NCBI RefSeq assembly: GCF_000611645.1
Contig: NW_014013343.1
Coordinates: forward strand, 5,198 to 31,132
Source of the DNA: Monoraphidium neglectum
Lineage: Eukaryota > Chlorophyta > Chlorophyceae > Sphaeropleales > Selenastraceae
Direction of reading: 5' to 3'
DNA: 25,935 bases
Position 1 is the first letter of the stretch; each line of letters opens with the position of its first letter. Below are positions 1 to 12,251 of the stretch, in pieces. Below the pieces are notes generated by a model. It made no database searches. It saw only the letters and a program-made list of their open reading frames with translations, and had not been told where the DNA came from. Made by a program: the position numbers and the translations under genes.

Positions 1-2248
<2,248 letters not shown>

Positions 2249-3158
2249 GGCAGGGCGTCTCGAAGCTCCATTTATTCTTTCGATCGACGGCTTGCTTGCA
2301 GCGGTCTGATGTTATATGTGTGGTGTTGAGTATGGTGCAAAGCCTTGCATTCTTGAGGGCACAGCTGAAGCCTGGATTTTGGGAGCCATGAGCCACGTGC
2401 TTGGATGGGATGAAACAGCCATGCATCCGATTATGGCGCTGGTGGTGTCAATGGCTTCGCCTGGGTCCACAAACTCCCTCACTCGGCTCGTGTTATGCAC
2501 TGAGCTGTGTGTACGCGAGTATCTGACGCAACCACACCAGCATGCTACGTCAGGCTGAGCATGGCATACATGTGATGTGATGGGCAAAGCGTGAGGGTGG
2601 CTAGGGGGCTGCCAGTGAAACCGCTACAGCCGCTGATGTGGATTCATCGGAGGACTGCTCAACGGCTGCTCAGGAGCCTGTGCTGCCATTGACAAAATTG
2701 TAAGTCGCTTGACTCCCGCCTGGATACCTGCAGCAAAGGCCGGGAGGCCGCCTGTGAGAAGGTCCCCTGGTGGCAAACAATCCGAAGGAAGCCATGGCAC
2801 TGCCAGCAAAGCACTCACTAGCGGCCACTTCCTGGCCAAGAATGGAAGAATATTTCAACATAGACATAAAATATGAGATTGGCGGCCCCACGACCCACAA
2901 CACACCCAGGAATTCGAAGAAGGCGTGCCGCGCGCCAAAAATGGAGCTTCCCCAAAGTTTGTCTTCCGATGCGGCCCCGTCGCCTCTTCATTGAAAACGT
3001 TTTTTCGATTGGAAAAGATCGCTTTGCCAGGCCCCCAGCGCCCTCTACACAACTCGATCCAGCCATCGCTCGCTCTGCGCTGTCTCTCGCACACGCTCCG
3101 ATCCTCTTTTTGGCTCTAGCACGGCCATTGAAGCGCACTTACACACTCAAACACACTC
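2249..3158. other. Intergenic: 3' UTR of the synthetase gene and upstream region of the next gene
   Basis: No convincing coding exon was found. A TGTAA motif at 2699-2703 (+), the polyadenylation signal typical of chlorophyte genes, lies about 450 nt after the synthetase stop and may mark its 3' end. A short AT-rich patch at about 2848-2880 stands out in the GC-rich background, roughly 300 nt before the next start codon. The 5' leader just before 3159 is rich in ACACTC words. Confidence 0.4.
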
Positions 3159-3724
3159 ATGGCAGCCCATCACTCCACCTTCGCGGCCCTGAGCTGCGTG
3201 CCGCTTGACACCATGGCGGACTCCTTCCTGCATGGCGCCCACAGCCCGCAAACGAGTCATTCTGACGATCAGTCCACGCCCCGGACATGGTCTCGCGCCG
3301 TCAGCAGCACCGAGCTTGAGCAGCCCGATGTCATCGATGTCCGGTGAGTTCGCTGGCGCGCTGTCCCGCTCCCGCTGCCCACGCGAGCTGCAGTCGCTCA
3401 CTCCGGCAAGCAGACCTTCGAGGCGCGCATGGTTGCTGGGGGCATTGATCGCAGGCTACCCTGACCCTGACACGTCGCAGCGGGGCTGAGGCCACGGCGA
3501 TATCCACTTGAGTCATTCTCACACACGTACCCGCGCAGCCGTGTTCCGCGCGCGCCCGCCAAGCGCCCTACTCAGTCATTGGTGTGCGCAATGCTGACGC
3601 CTCCACCCTGCCACACACCTCACCCCCATTCAAACGCAGGGGCTCCCGCGACCAGGGCCGTCGCAAGGCCCGCTTCAGCGCAACCCAGATCCCCGATGTC
3701 ATGCCCGTCGACCGCTGGGAATGA
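3159..3724 (+). CDS. Small unknown protein, two exons, 89 residues
   Basis: Exon 1 (3159-3342/3343) opens with ATG after a CA-rich leader and ends at a strong donor, gtgagt. Exon 2 (3640-3724) follows a pyrimidine-rich acceptor ending acgcag. Splicing joins cg+g into Arg and keeps the frame to TGA. The N-terminal 40 residues are Ser/His/Thr-rich and look disordered. The C-terminal half is charged, with a basic patch GRRKARFS (a possible kinase site) between two similar motifs, PDVIDV and PDVMPV, and it ends VDRWE. No signal peptide or membrane segment is visible. Without splicing the frame would stop one codon after the donor, so the intron (296 nt) is needed. I do not recognise the family. 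The convergent lumen-protein gene lies downstream. Confidence 0.6.
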
Positions 3725-4617
3725 ACGAGGCCGCGCGGCGCTGCTACCTCCGGTCGTGCTCTGCCGTCCTGTTGCGCTAGCCCGGCCCGCCCCACCAAGG
3801 CGGGTCGGCGCCTGGGGGCGACGCCTGTGAGGACGGCACGTGCCAGCCTTATCATTTCTTCTAGCAGTCCTGGGTTGTGGCATGGCCTGCGTATTTCCAC
3901 CCAGCCAAGAGCGATGACAGCGCCGCACAGCTGGTGCATAGAACTGTACATTTGGGACCCTAGCCCGGCCCTGCATTTGCCTCTGTCCCTTTCCTGGTAT
4001 GATGCACGCACCGTCAGGTTGGCTCTGCAACGCATTTTCAGGAATCATGGCCAGCGCTCGCCCCACGCCGGCGCCGTGCTGCCCCCAGCTACCGCTCACG
4101 TCGACATGACCCGACCCGCTTTGCATGCGCCCATCTCTGCGGGTGTGGCAGCGCACGGCGCCCTCGCCGCCGTCTTCCATAACCCATAGCTGCTGCGCGG
4201 CCACGCGCCGCCCTCGCTTGCTCTGACGCACGCCAGTTTCCCCTTTTGTCAATGGGCGTTTGACGGCTGGCGACCAGTGCGCGAGTGTCTCCGCCCGCCA
4301 CAGCATGGGCTCCCATCGCGGTGACCCGGTCTTAACAAACAAAGCAAGCAGCTTGCGCATGACCGCGCCCTGCAAGAACGGGCCGCGTTGGCACCCCTGC
4401 TTCCCGTGTTCTCAACCGTTATGTGCGCTGCAGCAACGCCGCGCAGCCATTGTGTTTCCAGCTGCGGCGCAAATGGGGGTTTGCGCCCCCCGACCCCTGT
4501 GGTCTCATAGCCAGCACCGGCTGCTCGCTCACTAAACCGTGTAAGCAAAGTCCTGTCCGCCGCAATGCCTGCCAATCTGGATCGAACGGGCTGCAAGAAG
4601 CGGGGGTTGTTACCGTC
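3725..4617. other. Convergent intergenic region
   Basis: This stretch lies between two stop codons facing each other. The open frames across it are short, have Cys/Arg/Pro-rich composition and lack splice partners, so they look non-coding. It should hold the 3' UTRs of both flanking genes. A TGTAA at about 4538-4542 (+) is the only obvious polyadenylation-like word, and it is far from the 3724 stop. Confidence 0.4.
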
Positions 4618-5866
4618 CTACACATTCAGAAGCTCCTGCAGCAGCTCCACGTCCTCCGTCTGCGGCTGCGGCCCCGCCGGCGCCGCCCCCTCGCCCGCGC
4701 CTGCGCCGCCGCCGCCGCCCGTCCCCTTGACCTTCTCCAGCACCCGCCTCGACCGCTCCAGCACGTCCGCCGGCACGGTCGCGATCAGCGCGGCCAGCGC
4801 CTCGACGGACTCCTGCAGCTTGGCCTCCGCGTCGGCCTCGTCGGGCCGCTCGTCCGCCTTGACCGCGCGGTACAGCACCAGGTCAAACGCCTCTAGCTTC
4901 CGGAAGAAGCCGTTGACCAGGCCGGACGCGTCCTTCGCGCCGGCCTGCTGCGCGTACTCGCCGACCGCGCGCACGTTGTCGCGGACGCCGGAGAAGGCGC
5001 CGGAGCGCAGCGACTCGCGCGCGCCGGCGGCGTCGTCGGCTGCGGGTGGGCGCAGGCAGCAGTTTGAGGAAGAGGAGGGGGGCCCGAGGCGGTGGGTCGG
5101 GCGGCCGTCTTGCATGCAAGGCAAGGCAGCTGTGTCAGCCCGGTTTTGCGCAGGCGTAACGCAATGTTGCGCCCCTTGCAGTGGGGACGTCAGTGGTTGC
5201 GGCGGACTCTTATTGCGCACCGACTGTGCCCTTCAGCGCAAGCAGCTGCTCCTGCGCTTCCAGCACCAGCGGTACGTACGTGTCCAGGGGGTCTAGCTGC
5301 TTCTTTTTTATGTACCGACCCAGGCCAGACGCCTGCAGAGGGTACAGGGAACGAGAGCCGAAAGGGGAATCAGGCAGGCTCAACAGCCATCAACCACTTT
5401 GGAGGACTGCAGGTGGTCCCCTCACTGCACCCAAACTGGTGTTGATATACGCCCGCTGCTGCAGCTGGCTCCTTGGAAATAAGCAGCCGTTGTTGGTTGG
5501 GCCGGTGCCGCTCACAGCCTGGGCGGGCGTTGCTGCTGCTGCCTGAAGAGTGGCGATGCCGGCTGCGGTGCCAACCAGGAGGCTTCGCCGCGACAGGTGT
5601 GCCAAAGATTCCTGCAGTCAGCCAAGTCAAGTTTGTTGGATAGCATGCATATGGCCATGTGGAAGTGTCTCCACTGAGCACATTACATTTGCCGTGTTGA
5701 TGCATGCGGCCGGGCTTGCACGCACACACCACACCTGCGCGCCCTGCCCTCCGTGGCCGCCCTCCGGCAGAGCAGATGCCCTCACTGACAGGCGCCTGGC
5801 CACGGTCACAGCTGAACTGTGACACCGCATGGATGACGAGCATGCGGGCAGGCGTGCAGCCTGCAT
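4618..5866 (-). CDS. Thylakoid-lumen helical protein with twin-arginine (Tat) signal
   Basis: Four exons (5866-5735, 5611-5516, 5332-5221, 5039-4618; stop TAG) keep phase and give 253 residues. Exon 1 is a plastid transit peptide rich in Arg/Ser/Ala (MQAARLPACSSSMRCHSS). Exon 2 is a lumen signal: twin arginine in LSRRSLLVGTAAG at residues 50-62, a hydrophobic stretch, and a cleavage site TPAQA ending at residue 76. The mature part (about 177 residues) is predicted all-helical. It begins with GLGRYIKKKQLDPLDTYVP, continues with LRSGAFSGVRDNVRAVGEY and a ...VPADVLERSRRVLEKVK helix, and ends in a Gly/Ala/Pro-rich tail. From memory it resembles uncharacterised plant and algal lumen proteins with the same start motif, and it is loosely PsbQ-like in architecture. 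Function is unknown; the location is well supported by the bipartite signal. Confidence 0.82.
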
Positions 5867-6834
5867 GGTGCCCGCTTTCGTTCTCGAGGACTGCTGTCAC
5901 GGACGATTACTTGATAAGTGGATGCGGAGAAGCGGAGGAAGTCACATTTGAGATTTAGAAACGAAGTGCACAATCGGATCTCATGCCAGGTGACTGCCTT
6001 CACAGGCCGCTGTTGCGCCCCCGCCTCCTCACCGTCCCCTCCCGACATCAGGCCTCTGTGTGCCCTGCCCCATGAACCGCGTGCAATGCAATGCAAACAC
6101 ATGTCTACTTGTTCAGCATGATCTGTAATTCGCTGTCGGTGGCATTATAAACTTTTTTGGCTGCAAGCCCTGGGGCTCCGCCAATGCACCCCTGCTGTGC
6201 TCTTGCTGAGGCGACCGTGATGTGAGCGCGTGCGGTGACATTGGCAATGGGATGCAAGTCATATACAGGTTTCCTGGCCGACCCCCGTGCATCAGCGTGC
6301 AAGCTACACATTTGACCCAAATGCGTTTTTACATAGGAGGTGGTCGGTTGCATGATCAGCCTGGCGCAGCGCCTGCCGTGCACGATCCATGGACCGTGCA
6401 CACAAAGCACATGTGCATGGCAGGCATGGCCAGGCGTAACGTCATGTGGTGAATTTTGGTCAACGTCAGGTCAAAGTCAATGCGGCCCCGCATGCGGCAG
6501 GGACCATGCGTCACCCACACATGGAAAGTGGTAGAACTTGTACATGCCGCGTCAACGCGCTGGGTCGTTCTTGTGTGTGGATACACCTCCGCAGCACAAA
6601 CCATCACGCAGAAGAGGCACACGGATTGGGGACTAGCGCAGAGAGCGATGCACGTGCACAAGCCTCTGGCACTGGCCCCTGTTGGCGTACCCTTGCCCCC
6701 CATACACCATATGAACGTCAGGCGTAAACCTTTGCTGTTGCGTGCAACCGGCCACCGCAAGAATGCACAGGGCAGCCGGCGGCCCGCGCTTCATTTCCCT
6801 CCTGGACTCTTGAGCACGCACATCACCGCAAGCT
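5867..6834. other. Intergenic region between two minus-strand genes
   Basis: No supported coding exon. It holds the promoter of the lumen-protein gene (near 5866-6100) and the 3' UTR of the PIP-box gene. A minus-strand TGTAA (read as ttaca at 6329-6333 on the plus strand), about 500 nt past the stop at 6835, could be its polyadenylation signal. The sequence is less GC-rich than the genes, and many TGCATG/CATG words occur. Confidence 0.4.
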
Positions 6835-7858
6835 TCAGAAGTCCATGTCCTGAACAGTGCCCAGGACCTGCGGCGCCGCCCTGGGTGCGGGCGCCGTCGC
6901 CGCCGTCGGCTTGGCGGCGGCCTTGGCACTGCCGAAGAACTCGCTCATCCTGGCCTGGCGCGCGCCCCAGGCCTTTGAGGCGACCGCGGTGGTGGCGCTG
7001 TCGATGCGCTCCTTCATGGGGCTGGGCTTGACGGGCGACGCCTGCATGGCAAACGGCTTGGCGGGGGACGGCGGCATCGCCTTGCGGTCCAGGCCGGCGA
7101 AGGGCACCAGCGGCGGCGGCGGCGGGGGCATGTTGGCGCTGGCGGCGGCGTTGGGGCCGCCAAGGCCGTAGCCGTCGCCGATGCGAGGACCAGCGGTGTT
7201 GTCGAACACGGGCGCCGACTTGGGGGTGGGCGCAATGCTGCAACATCGGAGAATGGGTTGTGGGGAGGGCGGCGTGGGTTGCACGGGCGACGGCACATGG
7301 GGTGCAGATTGCCCATGCGAGCAGCGCACAGCCTGCCCCTTGCCGCTCAGCCGCCAAAAAGTACATGGCTTACCCAGTCGGCCTGCATGCCTGCCGGTTG
7401 TGCCCAAGGCTCGCCCACGCACCTCAGCATGCCGTCAGTGTCGCAAATGACCCTGTGCGTCTTGCTGCCGGGCAGGGCCAGCAGGTCGTTGCTGTCGCGC
7501 TGGGCGTACTCTGCGTCCTGCAGACACAAGCGCGTGGCATATCCGATAAGTTTCCAGCGCTGCTGGACATGCTGGGACGCGCTCCCATGCCGTTGTTGAG
7601 CAACAGCAGGGGACAGGCACATGCGCTCACCTGGACCTCCACGCACACGAGCTCGCCATTGGACTTCCTGAAAAGCACCAAGCAGCGATCTGGCAGCTCC
7701 TGCGGTGAGCAGCGCAGTGGGGCGAGAGCTGTCGATTCAGAGGGCCTTGCTGCCGCGGACGCGGGAATCACCCTCCGCGGCCCGGAGCTGACCTTGACAA
7801 TTCTGCCTGATGATGCCAGGTCAGACACAGAGCCCAGCTTGACGAAGAGAGACGCCAT
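6835..7858 (-). CDS. Unknown protein with PCNA-interacting (PIP) box and CDK-type sites
   Basis: Four exons (7858-7793, 7699-7631, 7517-7423, 7237-6835) keep phase and give 210 residues. The N-terminal ~77 residues (MASLFVKLGSVSDLASSGR, then LPDRCLVLFRKSNGELVCVE) look like a small folded domain of beta-strand character. The rest is low-complexity and probably disordered, with a PPPPPP run. At residues 171-178 lies QARMSEFF, an exact match to the PIP-box consensus Q-x-x-M/L/I-x-x-aromatic-aromatic that binds the PCNA sliding clamp. Three S-P-x-K cyclin-dependent kinase consensus sites (SPAK, SPVK, SPMK; residues 134-152) precede it. No transit peptide or membrane segment. A role at replication forks or in DNA repair is inference from the motif. 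The N-terminal domain was not recognised. The gene is divergent from the LanC-like gene. Confidence 0.78.
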
Positions 7859-8433
7859 AGGGAACAGGAACAGGCTTGCCAGATCGATGAGTGGAGGGAC
7901 GAAGGGGAACTGAGCGCGTCTAATGTATGTGTTGCTCGACGATTGGTTCACGGTATGCGGACACACTGGTTGGCTGCGAGCGTGGCGTTTCAGGAGGGGC
8001 GTCTGCAATTTCGGGGTTGCAGCGGAGTCTGTTGGGTGCTGATCGCTGGAGTTGATGCGGATGAATGTATCGGTGCTGCACAATCAGCGCTGATCCTTGT
8101 CGTGTGCAGAATAGAGGATACAGTACAAGTAATACCGGTAGTGCGATCTGGGTGGGAACGCTTTGTGCAGCGTATGTAATGGCAGCAAGAATTTTCTGTC
8201 ATTTCAGCATCCGTCAGTGCACAGGGGCAGCCCCGCGAGCGACGAGCGGCAGCGGGTGAAGGCGACGTGGATGGCACTTGTCCCACCCGCAGGCGCCCTG
8301 CTCGCGAGGCGCCTCTCCCTGCGAGCCACTGTGTGCATACTAATCCACAGCTATGTTTACTAGGGTGGATTCTGTCGGACAATTTATTGCATGAAGTCTT
8401 GGAGTGCGGCAGCCGAGATTGATCAAGCCAGCC
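7859..8433. promoter_or_regulatory. Divergent (bidirectional) promoter region
   Basis: A 575-nt space separates the start codons of the minus-strand PIP-box gene (7858) and the plus-strand LanC-like gene (8434). No exon or clear core element such as a TATA box was recognised. It must carry both promoters unless either gene has further 5' exons. Confidence 0.45.
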
Positions 8434-11400
8434 ATGCGATACCACCTCAACACGGCAGCGGCCGCAGGCGCAGCAGCGGCGCTCCCCGAATGCGGCGCAC
8501 GCCTGAACGCGGCCCTGGCGGACGTCAAGGCGGCGGTTGTTGCTGCCGCACCGGCCATCTCTGGCTCGACCGTGTACACGGGCGCCGCCGGCGTCGCGTA
8601 CGCCCTCGCACGCGCATCCCGCACGGACACCTCGCTGCTGCCGCTGGCCGCGCATCAGGCGGCCGCGGCGGCGGCGCGGCCGGGCCTGCGGCGCCGTGTT
8701 CCCGACAGCGTGATGGACGGCCAAGCGGGCGTGGCGCTCGTGCAGGCGGTGCTCTGTGGGTGCGCCCTCGGCAGCATTGCGAAGGGCCTCCACACCCGCA
8801 ATGATTCCGCGCCAGCCGTCCGGGCCTTTGCCGCGTCGTAGCAACGGCCGCAAGAACCTTCGCCACCCTCCCCGCGCTCACGCCGGCCGCCCCCCGTTCC
8901 GCCGCCGCCGCCCCGTGTGCAACAGCGCCGCTCAAGGCTTTGACCCTTGGGACCTGCGGGAAGCGCCCCTGGCTCGCTTCGCGGCCTGCTGCGGGCGCGC
9001 GGCATCGCCAGATCTGTCGGTGTCGGACGAGGTCCTGTACGGCCGCAGCGGTGCGCTTCAGCATCCAAACTTTTCGTTCGTTTGCTTCGGGTCGCCAGTG
9101 CCGAGCGAGCCGGGCCTACCCCAGGCCGGCTCGCAGCTGGGGCGGCTGCTGTGCACTGATCCGTGACCTGCAGCAGCTAGTTTCTGCTTGTTTGGTACCA
9201 CCTCGCTCTCCCAAATACACGCTCACAGAAACAAACGCTCACACACACACATGTGTATGTGTATGTGCACGCACATAATACATGCTCGGACACATGCTCA
9301 GATACATGATATCGCACTGGGTGGCCCTTTGTGCTGTTGTTGTGCGCAGGCACACTGCTGGGCGCGCTCATGCTCAACCAGCAGCTTGGCAGAAAAGTGG
9401 TGGCGGACGACCACTTGACAGCCATATGCGCCGCCATCCTACACTCAGGTGCGGCGGGCGCCCCGCAGCGCCTCCCAGCATGCACCCAACAGGAGTCGCT
9501 GCAGCAGCGGCTTGCCTCACCCGGCCCGGCAGTCGCCTGTGCTTGCTGCTTTGCCCTATGATTCCAGCGATGACGCTGGCGGCAGGGCAGTAGCAAGCGG
9601 CACAGTACAAGCCTGAGGCCAGCAACAAAGGCCGCATTCATTTCAATGTGCGGCGCGCAGGCCGCGCCCTCAGCGCCTCGCTGGACCTTGGGGCCAGGCG
9701 GGGGCCGCCGCTATTTTACACTTGGCCGGAGCCCCGGGGGCGGGGGGACCCCTATCTGGGGGCTGCCGGCTCACGGCCTCGTGGGCATCGTGCACGCGCT
9801 GCTGCACTGCTGGTGCGCGCGCGCGCTGCACCGCAGACCGTCTGCCATGACCTCACCCAGAGGGCAACACAACGAAATAGCTTGGGTTGAAGCAGCCACG
9901 GCCGCTCTCTCCGCCACACCGCTCTCCCCTGAGCTTTGCTCTGCAGGCGGAGTTTCAGAAGAGGAGCCTGGCGGGAATTTCAGTCTCTCGTTCAGCTTGC
10001 AGTCAAGCAGCTACTCACAGGGGCGACTGGGCCTGCGCGCTTTGGCCAATCCTTTTCCCTGCAGGGAGCTCCTGCCCCCCATTGACGGTGCAGCCCAGGG
10101 GGATGTCCTGGCCACTCTGGATTACATACTAGGCCTGGAGGCCAGCCTGCCGGGCCGCCCAACCGCCGGTGGCCACTGGCCGGTGATGTGCGCCCTGGGC
10201 AGCGCCGAGGTGGGTCTGGGGCAGCGAGCATGCGCAAAAGTGTGAAGCCACGCGAACACACGCCTGCATGCTGCCCAACTGTCTGCACATGTGTTTCTGA
10301 GGGTTTGGAGAGTGCTTCGACCCTGCTCATCAGATTCCTGCATGGGCATCGCCGTCCCGTCACTACCGCAGGTGGATGACACCCCCCTTGGTGCGCCCTC
10401 GGCTCTCAGGCGCTTTTTCCCGGAAGTGGAAGCGCCCTCTCACCTCAGGACGGGCGTGCGCCTTGCGAGCGGCTTGCAGATCGGGCGCTTGTCTTCCTCG
10501 TCGGCACTCTTGCTTCAGGCCGGAGGCTGACGCGCGCCATCCTCGTCCACGCGCCCGCAGTCCACTGGTGCCATAGTTCGCCAGGAGTAGCCATGATGGC
10601 CGCCAAGGCCTTCCAGGTGGGCAGCCCCCGCCCCAAAGCCAGGCGCTGGCGCGCCTGGTTCAGGCGCCGTCATGCCTTGCTGAGGGGCCGGGCAGTTCGG
10701 CTGCGGCCCAACCCCTCACCCGATGCCGCAGCCTGCCGTGAGCACTCACGGTGGTGCTCAAGGCAAAGGCGATCAGTCCGCACGCCCCGCGGTCGTCTCG
10801 CCCAACCTGCAGGTGACGGGCTCGCGTAGGTACCTGGCGGCTGCCGTTTCGGCCGGGGAGCTCGTGTGGAAGCGCGGCCTGCTGACCAAAGGTGGGAGCA
10901 TGCCGCAGCTGTGGCGCAGCTTCATGTTTGCCCCTGGAGCCCTGTGGGCGGGGCTGCTGTTGCAGTCCTGGTGTTGAAATGCAGGGGGCTTCCATTTGAG
11001 CAAGCACGCAATTGTGGTGATTGCCGAGCGCAACGTTTCCCTTGCTGCCCGCTTGTGCCGGCACGCAGGGCCGGGCCTTCGCCACGGAGTCAGCGGTGAG
11101 TGGTGAGGCAGGGTGTTTGCTGCTGGGCGCAAGGGCCGCTTGTACCCTGCGCCTCACCCATGTCAACCACCACAGGCTTGTGCGGTATGGACCGGCTAGC
11201 TAAGCAGGCCAGATGATTACACACTGACCTGGCACTCACGCCATTGATGCAGGCAATGCGTATGCTCTGCTGGCGGTTTGGCGCGCAACCGGGGACACAG
11301 TCTGGCGCCGCCGCGCTGAGCGGTTCGCCGTTTTCTTGGCAGAGCCCGGCGGGGGGCGCGGGGACTGGCGGGCGCCGGACCATCCCTTCTCCTTGTTTGA

Positions 11401-11482
11401 GGGCCTGGCAGGGGCCTTGTGCCTGCTGTCAGATCTGGTGGCCGACCATCAGGGCGCGAGGTTCCCTTTCTTTGAAGTGTGA
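8434..11482 (+). CDS. LanC-like protein (LANCL/GCR2 family), zinc ligand lost and frame disrupted
   Basis: Ten exons: 8434-8759, 8926-9050, 9350-9448, 9661-9812, 10065-10209, 10372-10390, 10561-10616, 10813-10891, 11069-11095, 11253-11482 (TGA); about 415-418 residues, normal for LanC-like proteins. Family motifs appear in order: VYTGAAGVAYAL, EVLYGRSG, YLGAA/HGLVGI, LVHWCHSSPGVA, LVWKRGLLTKG, LRHGVSGNAYALL, HPFSLFEGLAGA. Known members fold as an alpha/alpha barrel with a zinc held by Cys (HWCH) and Cys-His (GLCHG), and animal ones add glutathione to dehydroamino acids. Here the second cysteine is arginine (CGC, 11080-11082), and exon 4 has one nucleotide too many between YLGAA and HGLVG (9759-9771). 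Using acceptor ctcag|CGCC (exon from 9674) restores the frame but replaces about 30 residues. Probably a degenerating or non-catalytic copy; an assembly indel would explain only the frameshift. Confidence 0.88.
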
Positions 11483-11696
11483 TGCATGGTGATGTTGTGG
11501 TGCATGTTGCTGCGGGTGGTCTGTTGGCGCACCCATCGGTTGACCAGCCGCATGAGCACAGTGCGATCGGCTGTTGGGAACGCTCTGCTTTGCGTGCGTT
11601 GGCGTGCGACCTTGCTGCCGTCATAGGGTTGGCGGTTGGTGATTGACCTGCGACACAGCCCTGTGGGGGCCTGGCTTCGCACTCGTACCGCGTCTG

Positions 11697-11701
11697 TGTA
11701 A
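11697..11701 (+). terminator. Likely polyadenylation signal of the LanC-like gene (TGTAA)
   Basis: TGTAA, the usual chlorophyte polyadenylation signal, lies 215 nt after the LanC-like stop codon, a normal 3' UTR length. Confidence 0.5.
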
Positions 11702-12251
11702 TAAGCCCATCCCTGCTTAGAGGTTGTCTACTTGTGCGCGCGAGGGAACGCTTGTGGCAGGTTGTCGCATCGAGACGGGAGTACAGCGCCGGACCACGGG
11801 CTTGCGCTACCATGCATGTTGGACAACACACACACGCATTCACCGAGCACAGCTGCTGCCATTGACGGGGTCCCGCGACGGCACCAGGCGGGCCCGCCAC
11901 GTCTGGCCGAGGTCACGCGCCCTTGACAGGCGACTCGCCAGGGCCATCGCCGCGCGTAGCTATGACTGATCGTCGTGAAGTTCATGTGCACAGTCTACAT
12001 CCCGGCCATTTTCAATCTATCTCAAGTCCTCTAAAGGTTGGGCCATGTCGGAAACCCAATAACCCACGCACGTCCCACTCAGTGGCCCACACACTGGTAC
12101 TCACTAGTGTGTCAGAGGCACTACAGAGAGGTCTATAGAGTCACACCTGCGAATTTACAAGTCGGATCGCCGCGGATTAAATTTTATATCATTTAATTGT
12201 GCACACGTACTCACCTGGCCCCGCCCAACGGCTTCCCGCCCATTTGTTTGT
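11702..12251. other. Non-coding flank left of the telomeric array
   Basis: No gene was recognised. Base composition falls toward the array, with an AT-rich patch at about 12156-12202 (taaattttatatcatttaat) that is unusual for this window. If the array marks an old chromosome end, this would be former subtelomeric sequence, but no subtelomeric repeat is visible. Confidence 0.4.

Noticed and set aside
4618..5866. Calling the lumen protein PsbQ
   Set aside because: Similar targeting and helical character, but the mature sequence lacks PsbQ motifs I would recognise, so it is described as unknown.
6120..6185. Possible minus-strand terminal exon (ttgcag acceptor, then KKVYNATDSELQIMLNK and a stop)
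   Set aside because: It looks exon-like, but no upstream exon in a compatible phase was found between it and the stop of the PIP-box gene at 6835, so it is left as probable chance.
6835..7858. Calling the PIP-box protein RNase H2 subunit B
   Set aside because: A C-terminal PIP box and a short beta-rich N-terminus recall it, but the protein is too short and the family's core motifs are not visible.
8391..8804. Alternative start at 8391 and overlapping plus-strand frame
   Set aside because: That frame gives Arg/Gly-rich nonsense and conflicts with the LanC motifs read from the ATG at 8434.
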